Below are positions 53,740 to 64,000 of a DNA stretch of 64,000 nucleotides, one piece after another. Made by a program: the position numbers and the translations under genes. Under the pieces are notes generated by a model. It was not told the origin of the DNA. It saw only the letters and a program-made list of their open reading frames with translations, and searched no databases. The stretch is taken from assembly GCA_020722945.1 (NCBI GenBank), contig DYJV01000001.1:22646-86645 (forward strand). The letters are read 5' to 3'. Source of the stretch: Candidatus Methylomirabilis sp. (lineage in GTDB: Bacteria > DYJV01). Positions within the stretch are counted from its first letter, which is position 1. Each line of letters begins with the position of its first letter.

Positions 53740-54348
53740 ATGGATAAATTTTCAAAATATCTCAAAATTACCTCTTTTATTCTATTTTTTTCCATCTTTT
53801 TTTGTTCAATTATATTTGCTGCTCATACAGGAGCTCACGATGCTGGTCACTCTTCCGAAGAGTTTAAAGCCCAGTTGTGGGATTTTGTGTGGAAAATTAT
53901 AAATTTTGGAATATTAGCTTTCCTCTTCTACAAACTACTCAAAAAACCGCTAAAAGGATTTTTATCTTCAAGGAGAGAGAAGATTGAAACAGCAATAGTA
54001 GAAGCTGAAAATTCCCTCAAATTGGCAAAAGATAGAGAGAGAGAGTATGAGGAGAAGATAAAGAATCTTGAGAAAGAGAGAGCAAAGATAATTGAGCAGT
54101 ATAAACAAGAGGGAGAATTGGAAAAAAAGAGAATTATAGAGCTTGCTGAAGAGAAAGCTAAAAAAATAGTTGAACAAGCTCAAAACATAATAGAACTTGA
54201 AATTATAAAAGAGAAAGAGGAGATAAAAAAGAAAACTGCTCAAAAAATATTAATTCTTGCTGAAGAGTTGGTAAAGAAAAATATTAATGAAGATGACCAC
54301 AAAAGGATTATTAATGATAGTTTGGAAAGGATGGTGAATATAAATTGA
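53740..54348 (+). CDS. atpF: ATP synthase F0 subunit b
   Basis: 202 residues. A hydrophobic N-terminal segment (ITSFILFFSIFFCSIIFAA) that looks like a cleavable signal precedes a His-rich loop (HTGAHDAGHSSEEF), the true membrane anchor (FVWKIINFGILAFLFYKLLKKPL) and a long coiled coil rich in E and K. It dimerises with b' to form the outer stalk that holds alpha3beta3 via delta. The signal-like extension is seen in delta-proteobacterial and Deferribacter-type AtpF as I recall. The stop overlaps the TTG of atpH. Confidence 0.93.
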   Translation: MDKFSKYLKITSFILFFSIFFCSIIFAAHTGAHDAGHSSEEFKAQLWDFVWKIINFGILAFLFYKLLKKPLKGFLSSRREKIETAIVEAENSLKLAKDREREYEEKIKNLEKERAKIIEQYKQEGELEKKRIIELAEEKAKKIVEQAQNIIELEIIKEKEEIKKKTAQKILILAEELVKKNINEDDHKRIINDSLERMVNIN

Positions 54349-54887
54349 TCAAATACAAAATAGCAGCTAAATATGCAAAAGCATTGTTAGAAACAGCTAA
54401 GGAGATAAATATTGCTGATCAAATTTATAACGATTTAGAGACTATTGCTGATGTTTTTAAAAATTCTCAAGATTTCAAGATTATTATGGTAGGTGCTTTG
54501 ATCGGTAAATCTGAAAAAAAAGGTATAATAGCAATATTAGCAGAAAAATATAAATTTAACAGAATAGTTGTAAATTTTCTCAATATGCTTATTGACAGGA
54601 GTAAGATTAAATTCCTCCCTGTCATTTTTGACAAATATAGTTCACTATATAAAGAGGATAAAGGGATTATTTCGGCAACTATCATATCTGCAGTAAAGTT
54701 AGATCAAACTATCTTATCAAATATAAAATCAAAATTGTCACTTAAACTTAATAAACAGCTTGAGCTTTCAGAGAAAGTAAATCCAGAAATACTTGGCGGT
54801 GTTATTATCAAAACAGAAGGAGTTACATTTAATAGTTCTTTAAGGATGAAACTAAATAATTTAAAAGAAAATATATTAAAGGGGTAG
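54345..54887 (+). CDS. atpH: ATP synthase F1 subunit delta
   Basis: 180 residues from TTG 54345, overlapping the atpF stop by four bases. The N-terminus [17 protein letters not shown] and the C-terminal [24 protein letters not shown] match OSCP/delta. The N-domain binds the top of F1 and the C-domain binds the b stalk. The length is normal. Confidence 0.95.
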   Translation: MIKYKIAAKYAKALLETAKEINIADQIYNDLETIADVFKNSQDFKIIMVGALIGKSEKKGIIAILAEKYKFNRIVVNFLNMLIDRSKIKFLPVIFDKYSSLYKEDKGIISATIISAVKLDQTILSNIKSKLSLKLNKQLELSEKVNPEILGGVIIKTEGVTFNSSLRMKLNNLKENILKG

Positions 54888-54891
54888 AAGA

Positions 54892-56406
54892 ATGCAGATC
54901 AAAGCTGATGAAATTAGTGGGATTTTAAAGCAACACATTCAAAATTATGATAATAAAGTAGAAGTTAGTGAGACAGGGACAGTTCTTAGCGTTGGTGATG
55001 GTATTGCGAGGGTCTACGGATTAGAAAAAGTTATGAGTGGTGAGCTTGTTGAATTTCCTGGTAATATCTATGGATTGGCACTAAACCTTGAAGAAGACAA
55101 TGTTGGGATTGCTGTGCTCGGTGAAGATATCAATATTAAAGAGGGTGACCAAGTAAAAAGAACAGGTAGAATATTTGAAGTTCCTGTTGGCAAAGGTTTA
55201 CTTGGAAGGGTTGTGGATCCGGTTGGTAATCCTATTGATGGAAAGGGTCCTATAAAATCAGATATTTTTAGAAAAGTTGAGATAAAGGCTCCAGGTATTG
55301 TTGCAAGAAAATCTGTTCACGAACCTCTACAAACAGGTATCAAAGCTATTGACTCTATGATTCCGATAGGGAGAGGTCAAAGGGAGCTTATTATTGGTGA
55401 CAGACAAACAGGGAAAACAGCTATTGCCATTGATACAATTATTAACCAAAAAGGGAAAAATTGCTACTGTATATATGTAGCAATAGGGCAAAAGAGATCC
55501 ACTGTTGCAAATGTTATTGCAACTCTTGAAGAGTTTGGAGCAATGGATTATACCACAGTTGTTGCTGCTACGGCAAGTGAGCCGGCACCTCTTCAATATA
55601 TGGCTCCATATACAGGAGTTACAATTGGTGAATATTTCAGAGATAATAGTATGCACGCACTTATTGTATATGATGATCTCTCAAAACAGGCAACTGCATA
55701 TAGACAGCTCTCTCTACTCTTAAGAAGACCGCCTGGAAGGGAAGCATACCCTGGTGATATATTCTACTGCCATTCAAGATTACTTGAAAGAGCTGCTAAG
55801 ATGAGTGATGCAGAGGGAGCAGGTTCGTTGACAGCTCTCCCTATTATTGAGACTCAGGCAGGTGATGTGTCAGCATATATCCCTACTAATGTTATTTCAA
55901 TTACAGATGGTCAGATATATCTTGAAAGTGACCTTTTTTACTCTGGGGTTAGACCTGCGGTAAATGTTGGTCTTTCTGTTTCAAGAGTTGGTGGTAGTGC
56001 TCAGATAAAGGCAATGAAGCAGATTGCAGGAAGATTAAGATTGGAGCTTGCACAGTTTAGAGAGCTTGAAGCTTTTTCACAGTTTGGAAGTGACCTTGAC
56101 AAAGCTACACAGGCACAGCTTGCAAGAGGTGCTAAACTTGTCCAGATATTAAAACAGGGTCAGTATGTGCCTTTGGAAGTTGAAAAGCAGGTTTTTATAA
56201 TTTTTGCAGGGACAAATGGTTATCTTGACAAATATCCTAATGATGTTCTTGAAAGATATGAGAGAGAACTTTATAGATTTGCGGAAAACAATTACTCTGA
56301 TTTAATTGACAAGTTATCTAAGGAAAAGCAGATTACAGATGAGATAAAAGGGAAGTTAAATGAGATGCTTACTAAATTTGATGACGTGTTTGTAGTAGAG
56401 CAGTAA
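54892..56406 (+). CDS. atpA: ATP synthase F1 subunit alpha
   Basis: 504 residues, normal length. The nucleotide site is [13 protein letters not shown] (Walker A, near 169-181). Other signatures are [30 protein letters not shown] and the alpha-specific [17 protein letters not shown] near 362-378. Non-catalytic subunit of the alpha3beta3 head. Confidence 0.98.
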   Translation: MQIKADEISGILKQHIQNYDNKVEVSETGTVLSVGDGIARVYGLEKVMSGELVEFPGNIYGLALNLEEDNVGIAVLGEDINIKEGDQVKRTGRIFEVPVGKGLLGRVVDPVGNPIDGKGPIKSDIFRKVEIKAPGIVARKSVHEPLQTGIKAIDSMIPIGRGQRELIIGDRQTGKTAIAIDTIINQKGKNCYCIYVAIGQKRSTVANVIATLEEFGAMDYTTVVAATASEPAPLQYMAPYTGVTIGEYFRDNSMHALIVYDDLSKQATAYRQLSLLLRRPPGREAYPGDIFYCHSRLLERAAKMSDAEGAGSLTALPIIETQAGDVSAYIPTNVISITDGQIYLESDLFYSGVRPAVNVGLSVSRVGGSAQIKAMKQIAGRLRLELAQFRELEAFSQFGSDLDKATQAQLARGAKLVQILKQGQYVPLEVEKQVFIIFAGTNGYLDKYPNDVLERYERELYRFAENNYSDLIDKLSKEKQITDEIKGKLNEMLTKFDDVFVVEQ

Positions 56407-56418
56407 AAGGAGTAAATA

Positions 56419-57273
56419 ATGGCAGGTTTACGTGATATAAAGAAGAGAATAGAGAGTGTCAAAAGCACTCAGCAGATTACAAAAGCTATGTATATGGTTT
56501 CTGCTGCTAAGTTGAGAAGAGCTGAAGAGGGTGTAAAGAAAGTATTGCCTTACTCAGACAAGTTAAAAAAAATTATGTCAAGTATATATTCACGTATTAC
56601 AACAAAAGATCATCCTCTTATATTAGAAAGAGAGCCACAGAATGTGGTTATTATAGGAATAGCTTCAGATAGAGGATTATGTGGAAGTTTTAATAATAAC
56701 CTCTTAAAAGAGATTAACAGATTTATGACCCAAAACAGCTTTAACTACTCTGCAATTGCAATAGGTAGAAAGGTTAAAGATTTCTTTTTTAAGAAAAATA
56801 TCAATCTTCTATCATCGTATGAAGGTGTAGGAAATGTTGATTACAAAATTGCTGCAGAATTATCTGAAAAGCTTTGCCAGCTATACAAAGATGAAGAGAT
56901 AGATGCTGTTTATATTGTATATAACCATTTTGTTTCTGCAATTTCCCAGAAACTTCAATTTGTTAAATTATTACCTGTTGAACCTCAGAAGATAGATGGT
57001 GATGATTCTTCAGTTGAATATATCACAGAACCTGATATTGCAAGTATACTTGGTGGTTTAATTCCAAGGTATGTTTCTAATGAGATTTACACTGCATGGC
57101 TTGATTCTGTTGCAAGTGAGCATGCTGCAAGAATGACATCTATGGATAGTGCTACAAAAAATGCAAAAGAGATGATTGAAAAATTAACTCTTTTGTTCAA
57201 TAGAGTAAGACAAGCAACCATCACAAAAGAGCTGATGGAAATTATAGGTGGTAAGGAAGCATTGGAAAATTAA
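56419..57273 (+). CDS. atpG: ATP synthase F1 subunit gamma
   Basis: 284 residues. The central shaft's N-terminal helix is LRDIKKRIESVKSTQQITKA, the Rossmann core has SDRGLCGSFNNN, and the C-terminal helix ends NAKEMIEKLTLLFNRVRQATITKE and LMEIIGGKEA. It turns with the c ring and drives the beta subunits. A 35-base gap with AAGGAGGA leads to atpD. Confidence 0.97.
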   Translation: MAGLRDIKKRIESVKSTQQITKAMYMVSAAKLRRAEEGVKKVLPYSDKLKKIMSSIYSRITTKDHPLILEREPQNVVIIGIASDRGLCGSFNNNLLKEINRFMTQNSFNYSAIAIGRKVKDFFFKKNINLLSSYEGVGNVDYKIAAELSEKLCQLYKDEEIDAVYIVYNHFVSAISQKLQFVKLLPVEPQKIDGDDSSVEYITEPDIASILGGLIPRYVSNEIYTAWLDSVASEHAARMTSMDSATKNAKEMIEKLTLLFNRVRQATITKELMEIIGGKEALEN

Positions 57274-57281
57274 AAAGTTAA

Positions 57282-58715
<1,434 letters not shown>

Positions 58716-58733
58716 AACCAAAAGGAGATATAG

Positions 58734-59132
58734 ATGCATTTTGAACTGGTATCACCAACAAGAGTTATATTTGAAGGTGAAGTTGAAGAGATTAATGCAC
58801 CAGGAATCGAGGGTGATTTTGGTGTGTTACCAGGTCATACACCTTTTTTAACTTTTCTAAATATTGGTGAATTAATATATAAAGTTAATGGTCAGGAGAG
58901 ATATGTTGCTGTTGACGGCGGAGTAGTTGAAGTTTTACCATCCAGAATTATTGCTGTTGTTGATGATGCATCCCCTTCAGCAGAGATTAATCTCAAAGAA
59001 GCTGAAGAGCTAAGAAACAACTCTGAGCAGAAGCTTAAAGAGCTTTCTTCTGATGACAAAGAGTATCTTGTTGAAAAAGCTAAATTAACAAAGGCTCTAA
59101 ATCTCATTAAAGTTGCAAATAGAAACAAATAA
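58734..59132 (+). CDS. atpC: ATP synthase F1 subunit epsilon
   Basis: 132 residues. The N-terminal beta sandwich (FELVSPTRVIFEGEVEEINAPGIEG, DFGVLPGHTPFLT) binds gamma and the c ring. A two-helix C-terminal domain (INLKEAEELRNNSEQKLKEL, KAKLTKALNLIKVAN) can inhibit the enzyme. It is the last gene of the operon; I see no strong terminator hairpin before the tRNA promoter. Confidence 0.95.
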   Translation: MHFELVSPTRVIFEGEVEEINAPGIEGDFGVLPGHTPFLTFLNIGELIYKVNGQERYVAVDGGVVEVLPSRIIAVVDDASPSAEINLKEAEELRNNSEQKLKELSSDDKEYLVEKAKLTKALNLIKVANRNK

Positions 59133-59149
59133 CTATTTCTAAAATAGTG

Positions 59150-59178
59150 TTGACAATTTTTAAAAAAAATATTATCAA
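59150..59178 (+). promoter_or_regulatory. Promoter of tRNA-Met
   Basis: TTGACA (59150-59155), a 17-base spacer and TATCAA (59173-59178). Transcription would start near 59185, giving a leader of about eight bases before the mature tRNA at 59193. The -35 is consensus and the -10 matches four of six. Confidence 0.55.
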
Positions 59179-59192
59179 GTTTGCCCTGTTTA

Positions 59193-59266
59193 GGCGGCAT
59201 AGCTCAGATGGTTAGAGCATACGGCTCATATCCGTAGTGTCCGGGGTTCGATTCCCTGTGCCGCCA
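59193..59266 (+). tRNA. tRNA-Met (anticodon CAT)
   Basis: A complete cloverleaf of 74 bases. The acceptor GGCGGCA pairs with TGCCGCC, the D stem is GCTC/GAGC, and the anticodon stem TACGG/CCGTA carries loop CTCATAT with CAT at 59227-59229. The T arm is CGGGG-TTCGATT-CCCTG and the discriminator base is A. The 3' CCA is not encoded. The first pair G-C shows it is not initiator tRNA. It is elongator Met, or Ile2 if C34 is modified to lysidine, which the sequence cannot exclude. Confidence 0.93.
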
Positions 59267-59325
59267 CTTCTCTGTTTTACACAAATCTCACTCTTACTTT
59301 TTTAAATTTCCCTAAGGATAAAATT

Positions 59326-62300
59326 ATGAAAGATTTTGTTCATCTTCATGTTCATACCGAATATTCATTGCTTGATGGAGCAATAAAAATCCCAGATTTA
59401 CTTCAAAGAGCCAAAGATTATGATATGAAGGCAGTTGCCATTACTGACCATGGGAATATGTATGGAGCTATAGATTTTTATAAATATGCAAAAAAAGCTG
59501 GGATAAAACCTATAATCGGGAGTGAATTTTATATTAGCAAAGGCTCAAGATTCAGTAAAGGTAAAAGCAGTAAATTTGACGAAACTGAAGAAACAGGAAT
59601 GAATCACCTTCTTCTTCTTGCTCAAAATAGTGAAGGTTACAAAAACCTTCTAAAACTTACATCAAAAGCTTTTATAGAGGGATTTTACTACAAACCGAGA
59701 GTAGATATGGAGCTTCTTAAAGAACATTCAGAAGGTTTGATAGCTCTATCTGCTTGTCTAAAAGGGGAGCTTCCAGAAGCTATACTTGAAAAAGGGATAG
59801 AAGAGGGGGAAAAAGTCCTACACAAGTATCTCTCTATATTCAACAGAGATAACTTCTTTATTGAAATAATGGATAACAGCATTAAAGAGCAGGCAGAAGT
59901 TAATGAAAAACTTATATTTCTTTCTCAAAAATACTCAATTCCATTAGTTGCTACGAATGATTGTCACTATCTCGATAAAAATATGGTTGAAAGCCATGAT
60001 GTCCTTCTCTGCATCCAAACAGGGAAAACTGTAAATGATATCAATAGATTGAGATTTTCAGGTGGAGATTTTTATTTTAAATCGAAACAGGAGATGATTA
60101 ACGCTTTTTCTCATATCCCTCAAGCAATCTCAAATACTACCCTCATTGCCGAGATGTGTAATGTTGATATTGAATTTGGTAAATATCAGTTTCCAAAGAT
60201 TGCCCTTGTAGAGGGTGAAACTTTAGAGGAGAAATTTGAGAGTAAAGCTATCAAAGGGTTGAAAGATAGAATACCTGAAATAAAAAGAGGCTACAAAGTA
60301 TGGACAGATGCTCAAGAGACAATTTATTGGGACAGATTAAAAATAGAGATAGCAACTATCAAAAAAATGGGATTTTCTGGATATTTTTTAATAGTAGAAG
60401 ATTTTATAAATTATGCCAAAAAAAATAATATCCCTGTAGGTCCCGGTAGAGGTTCTGCTGCTGGATCTTTAGTTGCCTATGCCCTTAAAATAACAGATAT
60501 AAATCCTATCCCTTATAACCTACTTTTTGAGAGATTTCTTAATCCTGAGAGGATATCTATGCCTGATATTGATATAGATTTTTGCAACAGGAATAGGGAT
60601 AAAGTTATAAATTATGTTACTGAAAAGTATGGGAGAGAGAAAGTTTCACAGATAGTTACATTTGGAAAGATGAATGCTAAAGCTGTTATCAGGGATGTTG
60701 GCAGAGCCTTAAATATTCCATATAAAGATGTGGATAGAATTGCAAAGATGATTCCCAATACTTTGGGGATTACTCTTGATAAAGCGATAGAAGAGGTAAA
60801 AGAGTTACAAGAGAGTATAGAAACAGACTCAAATGTAAAGAAAATAATCGAAATATCAAAGCATCTTGAAGGATTATCGAGACATGCATCTGTCCATGCA
60901 GCAGGAATAGTAATTTCTAACGACAATTTATATGAGACTACACCACTTGCCCTTATGAAAGAGGGGAAGGTTGTTACTCAGTATAATATGAAAAATCTTG
61001 AAGATATAGGTCTTATCAAATTTGATTTTCTTGGTTTAAAAAACCTTACTGTCATAAGTAACAGTGTTGAAATGATAAAGAGAACAAAAGTTAAAGATTT
61101 TGATATCTCAAATATTCCACTTGATGATAGAGAAACTTACAATTTAATATCGAGTGGGAAAACCATTGGTATTTTTCAACTTGAAAGTCATGGGATAAGA
61201 GAACTTATAAAAAGATTAAAACCTGACAAATTTGAAGATCTGATTGCTCTTGTTGCACTTTATAGGCCTGGTCCTCTTGGAAGTGGGATGGTGGATGAAT
61301 TTATAGATGTAAAGCATGGTAGAAAAGCACCCAATTATGCACTTAGAGAGCTTGAACCAATTCTTAAAGATACTTATGGTATAATTTTGTATCAGGAGCA
61401 GGTTATGCAGATATCACAGATATTAGGGGGCTACTCTCTTGGTGAATCTGATCTCCTCAGAAGAGCTATGGGTAAAAAAATACCTGAAGTTATGCAGCAG
61501 CAAAAGGGTCGGTTTCTTGATGGTTGTAAAAAAAATAATTTTCCTCTTGAAATTTCTGAAGAAATTTTTGACAAAATGGCTAAATTTGCTGAATATGGGT
61601 TCAACAAATCTCACTCTGCGGCGTATGCTTATGTTGCTTACCAGACGGCATATTTAAAAGCTCATTTTAAAGTTGAGTTTATGGCATCACTCCTTACAGA
61701 GGATAAATCTGATCCTAAAAAGATAATCAAAGATATAAATGAGTGTAAGAGTTTGGGAATTGAAATTTTACCACCCGATATTAATGAAAGTGAGCTTGAT
61801 TTTACAGTTGTAGGTGACAAAATAAGATTTGGTCTTGGTGCAGTAAAGAATGTAGGGGAGAAGGCTATTGAGTCAATTATTGAAGGTAGAAAAAAGCAGA
61901 GATACCAATCCCTCCCCCACTTCTTAAAGAGTGTTACCCTTAACAAAGTAAATAAAAAAGTTGTTGAAAGTCTTATCAAATCAGGGGCTATGGACTCACT
62001 CCCTTTTAATCGCTCAACCAAATTTAATTCGTTAGAATCTATTATTTCTAAAATAGCTAATATTAATAAGAGTAATGAGCAAAATTTTAAAGGTCTCTTT
62101 GGAAATATTATTAATGAGAGTATTGTTGATGATAATTTTCCTATGAATGAGAGTGAAGAGTGGGATGAGAAAACTCTTTTACAAAACGAGAAAGAACTGC
62201 TCGGATTTTTTGTTTCAAGCCATCCGTTAAACAAGTATAAAAGGATATTGGAAGATTACCAAAATACAACGGTTGATGATATATTTAGTGAAGATTTTAA

Positions 62301-62805
62301 AAGTAGTTCTGTAAATATAGGTGGAATAGTGAGTAAAATTAAACTCCTCACAACTAAGAAAAAAGGGGAGAAGATGGCAAGTATCATACTTGAAGATTTT
62401 TCTGGTGAGATAGAGGTTGTAATATTCCCAAAACTTTTCTATGAAAAGGAGGGACTAATAAAGGAAGATTCTCTCCTCTTTATTCAAGGAGATGTTGATA
62501 AAGATGAAACAAATGCTAAAATAATAGCCAAAGAGATAATCCACTTAAGTGAAGTAAGAGAGAAATTTACAAATAAATTAACGATGGTTTTATACGGTAT
62601 CCCCAAAAGAGAGGTAGTGGAAAAGTTGTATAATGATCTCAAAGATTACTTAGATGAGAACGGGAAGCATTTTTTGTCGATAAAAATTAAAACAGATGAG
62701 GGGGAAGTTTATATTAACTGCCCAGATTTTAGATTATCTGATACAGATACCATTATTAGAAACGTAAATAGCCAAAATAAAGAGTTTGATTTTATATTAG
62801 AGTAA
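59326..62805 (+). CDS. dnaE: DNA polymerase III subunit alpha
   Basis: 1159 residues, standard DnaE1 size. The PHP domain opens with FVHLHVHTEYSLLDGAIKI. The catalytic aspartates are in SMPDIDIDFCNRNRDK (about 411-426), with GPGRGSAAGSLVAYAL upstream and SRHASVHAAGIVIS downstream. The tau/beta-binding region and an OB fold (VNIGGIVSKIKLL) complete the chain. It is the replicative polymerase catalytic subunit. ATG follows AAGGATAAAATT. It is separated from the tRNA by 59 bases and is six bases before the DUF1848 gene. Confidence 0.98.
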   Translation: MKDFVHLHVHTEYSLLDGAIKIPDLLQRAKDYDMKAVAITDHGNMYGAIDFYKYAKKAGIKPIIGSEFYISKGSRFSKGKSSKFDETEETGMNHLLLLAQNSEGYKNLLKLTSKAFIEGFYYKPRVDMELLKEHSEGLIALSACLKGELPEAILEKGIEEGEKVLHKYLSIFNRDNFFIEIMDNSIKEQAEVNEKLIFLSQKYSIPLVATNDCHYLDKNMVESHDVLLCIQTGKTVNDINRLRFSGGDFYFKSKQEMINAFSHIPQAISNTTLIAEMCNVDIEFGKYQFPKIALVEGETLEEKFESKAIKGLKDRIPEIKRGYKVWTDAQETIYWDRLKIEIATIKKMGFSGYFLIVEDFINYAKKNNIPVGPGRGSAAGSLVAYALKITDINPIPYNLLFERFLNPERISMPDIDIDFCNRNRDKVINYVTEKYGREKVSQIVTFGKMNAKAVIRDVGRALNIPYKDVDRIAKMIPNTLGITLDKAIEEVKELQESIETDSNVKKIIEISKHLEGLSRHASVHAAGIVISNDNLYETTPLALMKEGKVVTQYNMKNLEDIGLIKFDFLGLKNLTVISNSVEMIKRTKVKDFDISNIPLDDRETYNLISSGKTIGIFQLESHGIRELIKRLKPDKFEDLIALVALYRPGPLGSGMVDEFIDVKHGRKAPNYALRELEPILKDTYGIILYQEQVMQISQILGGYSLGESDLLRRAMGKKIPEVMQQQKGRFLDGCKKNNFPLEISEEIFDKMAKFAEYGFNKSHSAAYAYVAYQTAYLKAHFKVEFMASLLTEDKSDPKKIIKDINECKSLGIEILPPDINESELDFTVVGDKIRFGLGAVKNVGEKAIESIIEGRKKQRYQSLPHFLKSVTLNKVNKKVVESLIKSGAMDSLPFNRSTKFNSLESIISKIANINKSNEQNFKGLFGNIINESIVDDNFPMNESEEWDEKTLLQNEKELLGFFVSSHPLNKYKRILEDYQNTTVDDIFSEDFKSSSVNIGGIVSKIKLLTTKKKGEKMASIILEDFSGEIEVVIFPKLFYEKEGLIKEDSLLFIQGDVDKDETNAKIIAKEIIHLSEVREKFTNKLTMVLYGIPKREVVEKLYNDLKDYLDENGKHFLSIKIKTDEGEVYINCPDFRLSDTDTIIRNVNSQNKEFDFILE

Positions 62806-62811
62806 TCTGTT

Positions 62812-63576
62812 ATGATAATAAGTGCAAGCAGAAGAAGTGATATCCCTGCTTTTTTTGGTGACCAATTTTACTCATCTTTAATTGATGGAAATTTTAAAAT
62901 AAAGAATCCATTTAATCAGAGAATTTCCAATCTCACATTTAATTTAAAAGATATTGAGGGAATTGTCTTTTGGAGTAAAAATCCTAAAAACTTCTTTAAA
63001 AATTTAATTGAAATAAAAAAATTAAATATCCCTTTCTATTTTCAATTTACTCTCAATAATTATCCTTACGAAGTGGAACCTGAAATCCCTGATTTAAATC
63101 AAAGAGTAGAGATATTGAAGAAATTAGGTGATTTGATTTACCCGTCAAAGATAGTGTGGAGATATGATCCTATAATATTGACTAAAAAGTTTGGGGTATC
63201 GTTCCATTTAGAAAATTTTGAAATGATATTAGACAAAATTTATAACGATATTTTTGAGATAAAGATATCGTTTATTACTCTTTATCGAAAAATAAGGAAA
63301 AATTTTAATGATGTTATTCAGGATAGGGATAAAGAGATAGAGCTAATTGGAAAATTATCAGCCATATCTGACAGATATATCAAAAAAATAGGGATATGCT
63401 GTTACGACCTTAAAGTTTTACCTGAATCAAAGTGTGTAGATTCAAGATTATTTGGTAATACCCTCTTTCCCAAAAGAGATAAAGGTCAGAGAAAGTGGTG
63501 TAACTGTGATAAAAGTGTTGATGTAGGTTTTTATAAAAGCTGTGGATATAGGTGTTTATACTGTTATGCCAGATAG
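62812..63576 (+). CDS. DUF1848 family protein (radical SAM-like cysteine motif at C-terminus)
   Basis: 254 residues. The opening IISASRRSDIPAFFGDQF, then VFWSKNPKNFF, FQFTLNNYP and IVWRYDPIILT, match DUF1848. The C-terminus has a clustered cysteine set (WCNCDKSVDVGFYKSCGYRC, LYCYA) that ends like a 4Fe-4S CxxxCxxC site placed at the end rather than the start of the chain. The enzymatic function is unknown to me. It is six bases after dnaE, probably co-transcribed. Confidence 0.85.
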   Translation: MIISASRRSDIPAFFGDQFYSSLIDGNFKIKNPFNQRISNLTFNLKDIEGIVFWSKNPKNFFKNLIEIKKLNIPFYFQFTLNNYPYEVEPEIPDLNQRVEILKKLGDLIYPSKIVWRYDPIILTKKFGVSFHLENFEMILDKIYNDIFEIKISFITLYRKIRKNFNDVIQDRDKEIELIGKLSAISDRYIKKIGICCYDLKVLPESKCVDSRLFGNTLFPKRDKGQRKWCNCDKSVDVGFYKSCGYRCLYCYAR

Positions 63577-63931
63577 TGTAGAGGATGCTTTTTATTTTAT
63601 AAATTACAAATTTTTACACTTGTTAGCCTAAAGTTTGTTAAAATCGAGTAAGCTGTTGATACTATTAGCTACCCGTTCTTGACTCTACTACATAGTTTTC
63701 AGATTCTCTCTTTGAGAATAAAAGTTGTTTAATGTTAAAGTTACAATAAAATACTCATGTAAAGTGCCTTAAAAATACCCGCCTGAAATATTGTAACTTA
63801 CCTCTGGAAATAAAAATATTGCCAACTTTATTGGCAGATTATGGTTATTACTTTTTGATAATTCACAATTTTCGATTCATAATTCAACATTTATCATTAT
63901 CCATTCATCATTCAAAATTCAACATTCAAAA
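63577..63931. other. 355-base non-coding stretch with small hairpins and short repeats
   Basis: No coding frame with a ribosome site is seen. Two small hairpins occur: ATTCTC/GAGAAT (63703-63719) and TGCCAA/TTGGCA (63820-63836). The second half is the repeat tract listed separately. The stretch lies between two converging genes, so terminators are expected; either hairpin could serve, but neither has a clear T-run. Confidence 0.4.
63861..63931. repeat. Degenerate ATTCA-type short tandem repeat tract
   Basis: From 63861 the motif ATTCA with 2-7 A/T-rich spacers recurs about eight times (ATTCACAATT, GATTCATAATTCAACATT, CCATTCATCATTCAAAATTC, AACATTCAAAATT). The periodicity is irregular (about 7-10 bases), so it is not CRISPR. 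Similar imperfect tracts occur between genes in low-GC bacteria; a function is not evident. Confidence 0.5.
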
Positions 63932-64000
63932 TTATTCAGTTGTGTATTTCCACTCTGAGATATTTCTTGTTTGAGTATCAAAGTTGATACCAACAAGGAA
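63932..64000 (-). CDS. C-terminal end of a - strand gene, probably AAA-ATPase/PD-(D/E)XK-type (partial)
   Basis: Read on the - strand from base 64000, an open frame encodes a 22-residue tail, FLVGINFDTQTRNISEW then KYTTE, before TAA (63934-63932). The pattern VGINFDxxTRNIxEW is what I recall at the end of the widespread AAA-ATPase-like/DUF1703 nuclease proteins, many copies of which occur in some genomes. The rest of the gene lies outside the window, so the call is tentative. Confidence 0.55.
   Translation of the reverse strand, partial: FLVGINFDTQTRNISEWKYTTE

Noticed and set aside
61662-62234. 190-codon open frame on the - strand
   Set aside because: Antisense to dnaE, no start signal and no family resemblance.
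63861-63931. CRISPR array
   Set aside because: Repeat units are too short and irregular, there are no uniform spacers, and no cas genes are nearby.

Overview
The window is a visibly AT-rich (roughly one-third G+C by eye), densely coding chromosomal segment of a motile Gram-negative anaerobe or microaerophile. It carries lipopolysaccharide-type genes (family 9 glycosyltransferase, DUF4254), chemotaxis and flagellar genes, two sigma-54 activators, rubrerythrin and flavodiiron protein, a split archaeal-type glutamate synthase and an ATP synthase with both b and b' subunits. This mix, with the low G+C, reminds me of Deferribacterota (Deferribacter, Calditerrivibrio, Flexistipes). That assignment is inference from gene content; no 16S rRNA is present. 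I see no insertion sequence, prophage or CRISPR array.

Layout. 1-2850: end of a peptide ABC permease, a methyltransferase, a 58-residue protein, an IscU-like scaffold and phosphoglucose isomerase. 2864-14557: a tight + strand run with a double-Hpt CheA, a STAS protein, CheW, a lidless Hsp70, a J-domain protein, a FleQ-like activator, a large periplasmic TPR protein and an NtrC-like activator. 14583-20744: a B12-type radical SAM/DUF2344 protein, a dCache chemoreceptor and an orphan ZnuA-like binding protein. 20790-26822 (- strand): a macrodomain gene, then a probable fliJ-uvrB-metE-like-pyrE-thrC operon with a sigma-70 promoter and a terminator. 27000-32142 (-): a three-gene glutamate synthase behind a good sigma-54 promoter. 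32465-35207 (-): a lipid kinase, a PAP2 phosphatase and an epimerase.

35335-40364 (+) is an oxygen-response block. Rubrerythrin has a Fur/PerR-like operator and is followed by a flavodiiron protein, a TIGR02757 protein and two CydA-like membrane proteins, one carrying a fused c-type heme. 40607-42489 holds a PurH gene reduced to its IMP cyclohydrolase domain, plus purD. 42499-47329 is an acetate-activation-type locus (small membrane protein, cNMP/CBS/DUF294 gene, DnaQ-like exonuclease, Acs-like ligase). It looks degraded or recoded: the DUF294 gene has an in-frame TGA and the ligase has lost its P-loop consensus. 47437-50627 holds LPS-type genes and cysS, divergent from interlocked promoters, and cheX follows.

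51170-59132 is a complete F-type ATP synthase operon (atpI, a, a triple-hairpin c, a single-hairpin c, b', b, delta, alpha, gamma, beta, epsilon). The triple c keeps the ion-binding glutamate in only one of three hairpins. The single c has the residues of a Na+-binding site, including the two-carboxylate E32/E65 pair. Together they predict a mixed rotor with fewer ions per ATP, and I rank this the most interesting system here. 59193-63576: tRNA-Met(CAT), dnaE and a DUF1848 gene. The window ends in a non-coding stretch with short A/T-rich repeats and the 3' end of a - strand gene.
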